This document shows positions 1-4,421 of a stretch of DNA of 7,431 bases, piece after piece (the first letter of the stretch is position 1; each line of letters opens with the position of its first letter). The notes under the pieces were generated by a model, which had not been told where the DNA came from, did not search any database, and worked only from the letters and a program-made list of their open reading frames with translations. Position numbers and translations under genes: made by a program. Source of the DNA: JBEKDJ01 sp050014415 (GTDB taxonomy: Bacteria; Desulfobacterota; BSN033; UBA1163); NCBI GenBank assembly GCA_050014415.1, contig JBEKDJ010000235.1, positions 1-7,431 on the forward strand, written 5' to 3'.

Positions 1-78
1 TGGTTGGGAAGAATTGCCAAAAGGCAGCCCGTGTTATTTCCGCATTGGCAGTTAGGCATAAGACCGACGGCTGGATGA
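1..78 (+). CDS. ltrA: Group II intron reverse transcriptase/maturase, C-terminal end (partial)
   Basis: Frame 1 is open from the window edge for 25 codons and stops at TGA 76-78. The peptide begins WLGRIAKRQPVLFPHW. The 'LF.HW..G.RP' pattern is the tail that follows the DNA-binding region in many bacterial group II intron-encoded proteins. The gene starts outside the window. The stop lies 3 nt before the intron's domain V RNA, the usual arrangement of an ORF ending in domain IV just ahead of the catalytic domain. The full protein would assist intron splicing and retrohoming (established for the family). Its integrity upstream cannot be judged here. The assignment rests on a short tail plus the RNA structure directly after it. 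Confidence 0.72.
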   Translation, partial: WLGRIAKRQPVLFPHWQLGIRPTAG

Positions 79-81
79 TGG

Positions 82-154
82 GAGCCGGATGAGCCGAGAG
101 GTTCACGTCCGTATCTGAGAGAACGCAGGGGGGAGGTTCCCCTGCGCCACTCAC
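82..154 (+). ncRNA. Group II intron domains V and VI (3' end of intron)
   Basis: Positions 82-115 are exactly 34 nt and fold as domain V. A distal helix GAGCC/GGTTC (91-95 with 100-104) is closed by a GAGA tetraloop (96-99). A two-nucleotide AC bulge sits at 105-106, and a lower helix pairs 82-90 with 107-115. The AGC catalytic triad is at 83-85. Domain VI follows: TGAG/CTCA at the base (116-119 with 150-153), then CGCAGGGG/CCCCTGCG (124-131 with 139-146), leaving A149 as the likely branch-point adenosine. The intron should end near 154 in a YAY-type terminus. The short domain VI and the associated RT tail suggest class IIC. Oddity: G84 faces A113 and C85 faces T112, so two pairs at the catalytic triad are lost. 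Confidence 0.8.
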
Positions 155-282
155 CCCGAGGACCGAGGAGGACGAGGCCAAATCGCTTTTATAAAGGTTT
201 CAGTGTCTGCTATCGGCCCTGCCTTTTTCAAATCTAAAAAACATACAGTTTGAAGATCAGATAGAAACATTTACTCATTATT

Positions 283-450
283 TTAAGGGACTGAGGTTTG
301 GCAAGATATCCTCGGTTTTAGGGGGTCCAAAACCACTCCAACATATTGCACGGTTGCCTCATCGACTTCTTCCTGTAATCCACGAGTCCCCAGTTCGGCA
401 AAGTATGCTTGATTTCGATTGGTAATAATCAGTTCTTTATTGACATACAA
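283..450 (-). CDS. Unrecognised small open frame (hypothetical, possibly a gene fragment)
   Basis: A 55-codon minus-strand frame starts at TTG 448-450 and stops at TAA 283-285. It encodes a hydrophilic, protein-like sequence containing ELIITNRNQAYFAELG, with an acidic EEVDEA segment and the ending RISCQTSVP. The purine-rich stretch AAAGGGAG abuts the TTG directly, so spacing for initiation is poor. The nearby ATG (446) is in another frame and stops after five codons. I do not recognise the family. It may be a fragment of a larger gene, since the surrounding DNA is full of truncated genes, or chance. The promoter-like sequence at 440-469 points the opposite way. The rest of 155-480 shows nothing else I can support. 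Confidence 0.2.
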   Translation of the reverse strand: MYVNKELIITNRNQAYFAELGTRGLQEEVDEATVQYVGVVLDPLKPRISCQTSVP

Positions 451-469
451 CTCCCTTTTTTAGTACATT
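440..469 (+). promoter_or_regulatory. Promoter-like sequence, rightward
   Basis: TTGACA (440-445) is a perfect sigma-70 -35 box. TACATT (464-469) follows at an 18-bp spacing and matches the -10 consensus at four of six positions. Transcription would start near 476, just before the hairpin at 487-507. The stretch TTGACATAC.ACTCCCTTT is shared with the promoter-like sequence reading left from 2969. No good downstream gene exists, only hairpins and the IS66 remnant, so any transcript may be short or non-coding. Confidence 0.4.
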
Positions 470-486
470 CAACCCATACTGAACTA

Positions 487-508
487 CCCTTGCCTGCAAG
501 GCGAGGGG
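487..508 (+). repeat. GC-rich hairpin, copy 1 (IS200/IS605-end-like)
   Basis: CCCTTGCC (487-494) pairs with GGCGAGGG (500-507) around a TGCAA loop, and GGTT follows. The 3' arm and tail GGCGAGGGGTT are repeated in the same orientation in copy 2 at 662-681, while the 5' arms differ but still pair. Hairpins of this form sit near the ends of IS200/IS605 elements and the small palindrome-associated elements derived from them (family knowledge). The tail TTCTTT gives it a weak terminator look as well. Confidence 0.5.
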
Positions 509-522
509 TTCTTTAACACTTT

Positions 523-539
523 GTCGACTTGAAGTCGAC
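523..539 (+). repeat. 17-bp palindrome centred on TTGAA
   Basis: GTCGACTT and AAGTCGAC flank a single G, giving an almost perfect palindrome with SalI-type GTCGAC arms. It lies between the two related hairpins (487-508 and 662-681). It could be a protein-binding site or a small hairpin in an RNA reading from the promoter at 440. No function can be assigned. Confidence 0.5.
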
Positions 540-661
540 TTTCCAAGAAGAATCTCTGGCGGGGCGAAATTTCAAAACCAAAATGCTCATGATCGGCTTG
601 ATATACAAATCCATCAAGAAAAGTACCCCGGGTGCTTAGCCGACCATTTCGCGGATTTTTG

Positions 662-681
662 CTTCGCCTGAAGGCGAGGGG
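662..681 (+). repeat. GC-rich hairpin, copy 2 (IS200/IS605-end-like)
   Basis: CTTCGCC (662-668) pairs with GGCGAGG (673-679) around a TGAA loop and is followed by GGTTTCC. It shares the 3' arm with copy 1, and the 5' arm differs by changes that keep pairing. The interval between the copies carries no tnpA or tnpB frame, so if this is an IS200/IS605-type derivative it is non-autonomous, about 200 bp long. Part of its tail, GAGGGGTTTCC (676-686), recurs at 1308-1318 beyond the IS66 remnant. Confidence 0.5.
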
Positions 682-742
682 TTTCCACCATCCCCGAAGG
701 AGACACTAAAAATAGTATAACCCCGGGGTAACCATACCCCCA

Positions 743-1309
743 TGTGGATTCTGCTGTCCAAATTATAGCTATGCTCATCTGCTTCGAGATGTGGAGAAGT
801 TAGAAAAAGACTTTCCAGACACTCCAGAAGTCAAATCCTTTGTGAGCGTCCTCGCCCCTCTGCTCTCCCGAGCCATGCATTTGAGATCTCAGCCTTTATC
901 CGATGAACAATATTATCGGGAGGCAAAAGAGATTCAAAAGAAAATCATGGAGGTCAATAAAAGCCCCGCTCAACATCTGGCCATGCGGGCGATGCAGGAT
1001 CTCTTTAATATCAACGAACACCGATTATATCACTGGGTTCAGGACCGACGGGTTCCTCCAAATAATAACTTGGCCGAAAGGAATCTGCGTCCTACCGTGA
1101 TTGCCAGAAAGGTGAGCTTTGGAAGTAGTTCAGATGCGGGGTCTAAAACTCGCTCTGTCTTAATGTCAGTCCTTCACACCCTGAACAAACGCCGAGGAGA
1201 TCAATCGCTCGAATCGATCTTTAAAAACCTCCCCGATCAAATCGCTAAGGATCCAATAGCTCAGATAGCTTCCCTATTCCCCCAGCCGAAATCTCTACCC
1301 CGTAACTGA
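743..1309 (+). pseudogene. IS66-family transposase, C-terminal remnant
   Basis: IS66 transposases are DDE enzymes of roughly 500 residues. Only about the last 185 remain. The segment reads SYAHLLRDVEKLEKDFPD at 767-820, continuous with an open frame from GTG 791. It then carries the diagnostic block NNLAERNLRP, where the E of AER (codon 96 from 791) is the third catalytic acid, followed by VIARKVSFGS and a KTRS.LMSVLHTL helix. The in-frame sequence upstream of about 767 (CGFCCPN and further) no longer looks like IS66, and an in-frame TAG stands at 713-715. The N-terminal zinc-binding region, the first catalytic Asp and the accessory genes are missing. GTG 791 lies inside the homology and is not the original start. 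The last residues LPRN may also come from the downstream junction. It cannot encode an active transposase. Confidence 0.88.
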
Positions 1310-2089
1310 GGGGTTTCCCCGCACGCGAGATTTGCCTTGACAGAAAAACCCTTCTCGTTCTTCAGCCGTTAATTTCTTTTGGAAATCTTTGAGTTTTGCC
1401 TCACCCTTTTTAGTTGCGGATACTTTCCCGTCCTGAATTTTGAGGTAACCCATAAGGTCCAATTCCTCTGCCAGGATTTGTATCATAATCTGGCTTAAAG
1501 CGGGATAAATGCCCTCTATTTGCTCCTTTGAGAACTCACCCAGAATTTTATCCAGCTCTATTCCCGGTTTTGGAAGAACCTTGGTGATAATTGCCATTTG
1601 TCTTCTAAAGAACGGTACATCAAAACCTTTATCACTGATATCAAAAGCTTCGATCTGCATAGTCATGAAAGTCTTATTGTCCAAACAAACTACTTTCGAA
1701 GTATCTTTGGCTATATCTCTCACCCCATGCGGCGGCCATTTATAGGCGTTCTGAGGGGTCATACCCGATAAGTAGTATTCAGGTTCAACAAAATCTTTTA
1801 AGACGTTTTGGAAGCCAAGTCCATCATACTTTTTCTGGCTCGGATCTCTCAAGCTCGCCGGTGCGTACCAGAACGGGTAATAGGAATGATATGGAGCTAT
1901 TTGCCGGGGCCCGGTGGCATGAACTGCTATCATTTTCGGAATAAGTACCGGCACCATACTGGAACAGATCCGCCCAATGAATTTTTCCCCATCATAAATA
2001 AACTCGTCACCAATTTTATGACCAAAGTGGCAGGGATATCTTTTCTCGTCCCCCAGGAAACCAATCACGGTCGCTTTAACCTGAAACAT
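1295..2089 (-). CDS. TIGR04076 family protein
   Basis: The 264-residue protein matches what I know of the TIGR04076 family, a set of proteins of unknown biochemical role found in many anaerobes. Visible hallmarks are an N-terminal MFQVKATVIG segment, YPCHFGHKIGDEF with C20, a second cysteine at ICSS (C42), YYPFWYAPASLRDP around residues 70-83, KWPPHGV near 117-123, a VPFFRRQM helix near 158-165 and a winged-helix-like C-terminal part (EELDLMGYLKIQDGK). The two conserved cysteines could bind metal or be redox-active, but this is inference. The ATG at 2087-2089 is well supported, with AAGGAGG placed 5 nt upstream. The natural end should be near LTAEERE (about residue 247). The last 17 residues (GFFCQGKSRVRGNPSVTG) look like read-through into the IS66 junction. 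The gene overlaps the tail of the IS66 frame by 15 bp. It lies downstream of the alcohol dehydrogenase remnant. Confidence 0.85.
   Translation of the reverse strand: MFQVKATVIGFLGDEKRYPCHFGHKIGDEFIYDGEKFIGRICSSMVPVLIPKMIAVHATGPRQIAPYHSYYPFWYAPASLRDPSQKKYDGLGFQNVLKDFVEPEYYLSGMTPQNAYKWPPHGVRDIAKDTSKVVCLDNKTFMTMQIEAFDISDKGFDVPFFRRQMAIITKVLPKPGIELDKILGEFSKEQIEGIYPALSQIMIQILAEELDLMGYLKIQDGKVSATKKGEAKLKDFQKKLTAEEREGFFCQGKSRVRGNPSVTG
1308..1318 (+). repeat. 11-bp direct repeat bounding the IS66 remnant
   Basis: GAGGGGTTTCC here is identical to 676-686, where it forms the end of hairpin copy 2. The two copies lie either side of the IS66 fragment. It also sits in a weak local hairpin (ACCCC 1297-1301 with GGGGT 1310-1314). 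It may be a recombination footprint or a further partial end of the same repeat family. Confidence 0.45.
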
Positions 2090-2135
2090 AGTTACCTCCT
2101 TTTTTATTTAATTAGTGCTTTCAATGCCAATGAAA

Positions 2136-2312
2136 TTATCGCGGTGCTTTATTGATATCAATCAAATAAGGGCCATCTGTATACTCTCGCAAATCTGAGC
2201 CGCAGATACCAGCCAGGCTGATTCTTACTTTTACCTGCCCCGGGTCGGGAGATGGTTCAGGCACATCTTCATACCGCACTTCTTTTCTGGCCTACCATCT
2301 TAAAGTTTTCAC
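2136..2312 (-). pseudogene. Zinc-dependent alcohol dehydrogenase (butanediol dehydrogenase-like), N-terminal fragment
   Basis: Reading left from GTG 2310-2312, the frame gives MKTLRW, then TAG (2292-2294), then ARKEVRYEDVPEPSPDPG, QVKVRISLAGICGSDLREY and TDGPYLIDINKAPR, with a stop at 2136-2138. This is the opening of medium-chain zinc dehydrogenases of the 2,3-butanediol/threonine dehydrogenase type. GICGSDL carries the catalytic zinc cysteine, and the family usually has Tyr where the TAG stands. AAGGGAG six nt before the GTG looks like the original ribosome binding site. After about 50 residues the expected HP..G...LGHE segment is lost, though a frameshifted FIGIES just beyond may be its residue. 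Roughly 300 residues, including the Rossmann domain, are missing. The nonsense codon, frame loss and truncation make it a pseudogene. It precedes the TIGR04076 gene by 46 bp. Confidence 0.85.
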
Positions 2313-2403
2313 TTTTTGCTCCCTTCATTACACATTATGATAGCTTTATCAGCTTTTACTATCTTCAGCTCACAAAATCAAACAGGATAAAGGATAGCCA
2401 AAT

Positions 2404-2430
2404 ATTATAATAACCGCAGCTTAATTTCAA
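2404..2430 (-). promoter_or_regulatory. Possible promoter of the dehydrogenase remnant and TIGR04076 gene
   Basis: On the minus strand TTGAAA (2430-2425) and a perfect TATAAT (2409-2404) are separated by 15 bp, short of the optimal 17. The start would be near 2397, about 85 nt before the dehydrogenase GTG. It would also serve the TIGR04076 gene downstream if no terminator intervenes. I see none in the 46-bp gap. An inverted repeat GTGTCA/TGACAC lies just upstream. Confidence 0.4.
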
Positions 2431-2446
2431 AAGTGAGCTTGTTATA

Positions 2447-2469
2447 GTGTCACTCTGTGTATTTGACAC
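2447..2469. promoter_or_regulatory. Inverted repeat GTGTCA-N11-TGACAC, possible operator
   Basis: Six-base arms at 2447-2452 and 2464-2469 form a perfect inverted repeat. Measured from the TATAAT-based start on the minus strand it is centred near -60, a common activator position. The arm and spacer layout suits a dimeric helix-turn-helix regulator, but no specific factor can be named. Confidence 0.3.
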
Positions 2470-2506
2470 CCCCTTGGGATGATATATCAAGAATGGCAAG
2501 AGCTGG

Positions 2507-2917
2507 TTAAAGGGTATCCGAAAGGAAGGCGATGACATCATTAATAGACCAGGCATCACAGAGAAGCATTACCAGGTGGTCTACACAAACGGCGATGCCA
2601 CTACACTCAGGGAGATGTTTAACCGTCTCTAAGAATTTTCCGGGCCAGACAGTCGGTTTACCGGCTAGCCGCATTTGCTCCATCTCCACCTTGAAGCGTT
2701 TTTCCTGCTCAGCTGCATCGGTTAGTTCGCTGTAAGCATTGGCAATTTCCAGTCCGCCGATAAAGACCTCCGCCCGTTCGGCTACTTGTGGATTTCCAAG
2801 TTTTAAGCGTACCAGTGAGGCACACTCAGCGGGGTAGTCCAGGATAATGGTGGGCCGGTCTAAAGGGAAATTAGATATCACTTTATCTAACAGGTCGTTA
2901 TCAAACCTTTGATGATA
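2507..2917 (-). pseudogene. EpmA/GenX-type lysyl-tRNA synthetase-like protein, C-terminal fragment
   Basis: Family members are class II synthetase-like catalytic domains of about 320 residues. EpmA attaches beta-lysine to elongation factor P. Only the last 125-135 residues remain. Counting from the GTG at 2879-2881, recognisable blocks are DYPAECASLVRLK (residues 15-27), VAERAEVFIGGLEIANAYSE (33-52) and the motif-3 region SGIAVCVDHLVML (94-106), then the usual SI.DVIAF ending. In-frame similarity seems to run upstream through SYHQRFDNDLLDK to about 2917, so the GTG, which has no ribosome binding site, is not the original start. Motif 3 is normally G.A.G.DRL.M. Here its Gly is Cys99 and its essential Arg is His102, so ATP binding should fail. 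The 5' part is absent, with the ISL3-like element lying 46 bp beyond. Decayed and truncated. Confidence 0.8.
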
Positions 2918-2940
2918 AGAACTTGCTTTAGGATGAGTCG

Positions 2941-2969
2941 AATATAGAATAAAGGGAGTAGTATGTCAA
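2941..2969 (-). promoter_or_regulatory. Outward promoter at the left end of the ISL3-like element
   Basis: On the minus strand TTGACA (2969-2964) lies inside the element's outer inverted repeat, and TATATT (2946-2941) lies in flanking DNA. The spacer is exactly 17 bp. This is a near-consensus sigma-70 promoter reading into the GenX fragment, with a start near 2934. It could transcribe through to the dehydrogenase and TIGR04076 region. Confidence 0.55.
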
Positions 2970-3008
2970 GAAAAATGACTCTTTCCGGAATGTGTGGCAA
3001 AGATGAGG
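2963..3008 (+). repeat. Left terminal inverted repeat of the ISL3-like element
   Basis: It comprises the outer arm ATGTCAAGAAAAAT (2963-2976), a short variable segment and the core arm beginning CTTTCCGGAATG (2981-3008). The core pairs with 4154-4181 at 22 of 28 positions and the outer arm pairs perfectly with 4203-4216. Its outermost bases provide the outward TTGACA. Confidence 0.75.
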
Positions 3009-3036
3009 GAAGTTGATTCTCAATTCATGGTAGCGT

Positions 3037-3057
3037 TTCCTCCAAAAACTGGAGGAA
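3037..3057 (+). promoter_or_regulatory. Hairpin hiding the transposase ribosome binding site
   Basis: TTCCTCC (3037-3043) is the exact complement of GGAGGAA (3051-3057), which is the ribosome binding site 6 nt ahead of the ATG at 3064. The loop is 7 nt. Transcripts entering from outside the element would contain both arms and fold, hiding the start signal. A transcript starting inside the arm would not. Several insertion sequences limit transposase made from read-through RNA this way (known for IS10, IS50 and IS200). The mechanism here is inferred from pairing alone. Confidence 0.55.
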
Positions 3058-3063
3058 GTCGTT

Positions 3064-4152
3064 ATGTCAGATTTAGCACTGATTCAGGTGATAGAACCGC
3101 GGATCCCTCACCATGTGATTTGTCCCTATTGTCAGCAAAAGCAACTCTTCGGCAAGAAAAAAGAGCATTGGCGCACCATCATAGCCCCCCACCTAAAACG
3201 TCGCTTTTTGCTCAAGGTCCGAATGATCTATGCGAAATGTCGAAACCCACGTTGCCTCCACAAAAGCTTTTCACTTCCCATTGAAGGGATTGAAAGATAC
3301 CAACGGGCTACGAAAGCCCTCACCTCCGAAGCCATTGCTGGGGCCGTCCAAGACAATAGTACCTTGGAACGAATCTCTCAGAGATTGTTTCGAAGCTTTA
3401 ATACCACCGAATCTAAATCGTCCGTGGATCGATGGAAACAACACCTCGCCTCCAAATACAATTTCCCGGATATCCTAAGCCAACTCCAATTCTCTGGAGC
3501 CCCCTCGATTGATGAATATATGCCCAGACGGGGGGGCCTTTATGAACAAATCGCCGGAGATGCCATCCAAGTCAAAATCCTTTATATCGAACCCGTCCCC
3601 TGGTTTTACGGCCGCGGAGTCACTGAAAAGTTCCTCCGAAAGCTCGAGAACCGGGGTATCCACCCTTACTGCGTCATCTTTGACCTCTGGACCACCTTCC
3701 CCAAAGTCGTCCGTAAAGTCTGGCATGAAGCCTCCCTCCAGTACGATTACTTCCACGTCATGCAACGACTCTGGCAATACCTTAAAAATGCTCTGATCCA
3801 ATTCCGAAAGTCTCTTAAAGGTTCTCCTCTTTTAAGAAGAACTCTGGAATCTCTTTGACCTCTCCGAGACGAAATCCGAAGCCATGGCTAAAAGGCAAGC
3901 CTTGGCTCAGGAACAATCGTGGCGAGACCCCTGGCACCTTCAAAAGTGTATGGATTTTCTCATGAGTCCTAAATTCAATCTCATGCTCACTTATCTCGAA
4001 GATCCCCGTGTCCCTCGATCCGGACAGTCTGAAACCCTCATCAACGTTTGGAGACAAATGGAACAGTCCGCAGAGGATTCAAAACCCACCAAGGCCGTCT
4101 CAATCACCTCAAACTTTTCCAAGTTACACACTACCTGAATGAGCCTCCTTAA
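3064..4152 (+). pseudogene. ISL3-like transposase, double frameshift
   Basis: Frame 1 runs from ATG 3064 (GGAGGA ribosome site 6-7 nt upstream) to TGA 3856-3858, 264 codons. It shows an N-terminal zinc-binding region (CPYC at 20-23, then C59 and C64), a helix-turn-helix-like region near 98-126, and DDE features: SIDEYMPRRGGLYEQIAGD with D150, then YDYFHVMQRL with D228. The rest of the protein is in frame 2 from about 3836 (EELWNLFDLSETKSEAMAKR). It contains SGQSETLINVWRQME, the likely third catalytic Glu. It then returns to frame 1 near 4066 (VRRGFKTHQGRLNHLKLFQ) and ends at TAA 4150-4152. The simplest repairs are removal of one A in the TTTTAA run near 3831-3835 and addition of one base near 4065. 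The repaired protein would be about 362 residues. The 264-codon product lacks the third acidic residue and should be inactive. Confidence 0.82.
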
Positions 4153-4153
4153 A

Positions 4154-4216
4154 CCTCTGCTCTGCCACAAATTCGGGAAGGACCTTATAATTTTTCCTTA
4201 TAATTTTTCTTGACAT
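4154..4216 (+). repeat. Right terminal inverted repeat of the ISL3-like element
   Basis: The core arm is 4154-4181 and the perfect outer 14-bp arm is 4203-4216. Between them a 13-bp tandem duplication pushes the two arms apart compared with the left end. The core begins 2 nt after the transposase stop. The outermost bases carry the outward TTGACA at 4210-4215. Confidence 0.75.
4183..4208 (+). repeat. Perfect 13-bp tandem duplication in the right end
   Basis: CCTTATAATTTTT occurs twice head to tail (4183-4195 and 4196-4208). The left end has no second copy, so this is probably a replication-slippage duplication in this copy of the element. Confidence 0.85.
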
Positions 4217-4238
4217 TTCTATTCAAAATTAATACATT
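4210..4238 (+). promoter_or_regulatory. Outward promoter at the right end of the ISL3-like element, facing the hydrolase operon
   Basis: TTGACA (4210-4215) belongs to the outer inverted repeat and TACATT (4233-4238) to flanking DNA, with a 17-bp spacer. The start would be near 4245, giving a leader of about 177 nt before the hydrolase GTG at 4422. No clearly better promoter is seen in 4239-4421. The -10 matches consensus at four of six positions, so strength is uncertain. Confidence 0.5.
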
Positions 4239-4246
4239 CTTTCTAG

Positions 4247-4295
4247 CCTATGCGTTCGTTGTTATTGAGCATTGGAAATAGGTTTGATGCATAGG
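4247..4295. promoter_or_regulatory. Spaced inverted repeat CCTATGC/GCATAGG in the hydrolase leader
   Basis: Seven-base arms at 4247-4253 and 4289-4295 are perfect complements 35 bp apart, directly after the predicted start at about 4245. They could be two half-sites for a regulator or the base of a leader hairpin, and may be chance. The rest of 4296-4406 holds no gene I can support. Confidence 0.22.
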
Positions 4296-4421
4296 ATATT
4301 TCGGGATTGGAATTCCGTATTTATTAGTTAAAGAAAAGTAGAAATGACGATGCCAAACGTTCAACCAATATGAGGATGAAATAATGAAATCAAAATCCAA
4401 AGGCTGAAAGGAGGATGATGC

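Larger units (their letters stand above)
2963..4216 (+). mobile_element. ISL3-like insertion sequence (inactive copy)
   Basis: One transposase gene is enclosed by inverted repeats. The core terminal repeats are CTTTCCGGAATGTGTGGCAA and onward (2981-3008) and the complement of 4154-4181, matching at 22 of 28 positions. The form (G..C.TTCC.GAAT.TGTGGCA.AG) is like ISL3-family ends. A further 14-bp perfect inverted repeat, ATGTCAAGAAAAAT (2963-2976) against 4203-4216, lies outside, so the true ends may be there or at about 2977/4184. I found no 8-bp target duplication at either pair of boundaries. The transposase is broken by two frameshifts. ISL3 is the best family guess from the zinc-finger N-terminus and DDE layout, but a related unclassified family is possible. 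Confidence 0.75.

Noticed and set aside
487..515. First hairpin as a simple intrinsic terminator
   Set aside because: The following run is TTCTTTAAC, not a solid T tract, and a second related hairpin without T tract exists at 662-681. A repeat-family origin explains both better.
2365..2559. 64-codon minus-strand frame
   Set aside because: Overlaps the end of the GenX fragment in another frame, and its remainder is AT-rich promoter-type sequence with no recognisable motif.
2994..3284. Plus-strand frame beginning in the left terminal repeat
   Set aside because: Overlaps the transposase in another frame. The zinc-finger protein in frame 1 from 3064 is clearly the real one.
3475..3801. 108-codon minus-strand open frame inside the transposase, and a 95-codon plus-strand frame over the same bases
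   Set aside because: Both overlap clear ISL3-like transposase coding sequence in another frame, with low-complexity acidic or Ser/Pro/Lys-rich composition and no ribosome site. They are frame shadows.
3831..4070. Programmed frameshifting in the transposase
   Set aside because: It would require a +1 and then a -1 event with no canonical slippery heptamer or stimulatory structure, so mutation or sequencing error is simpler.
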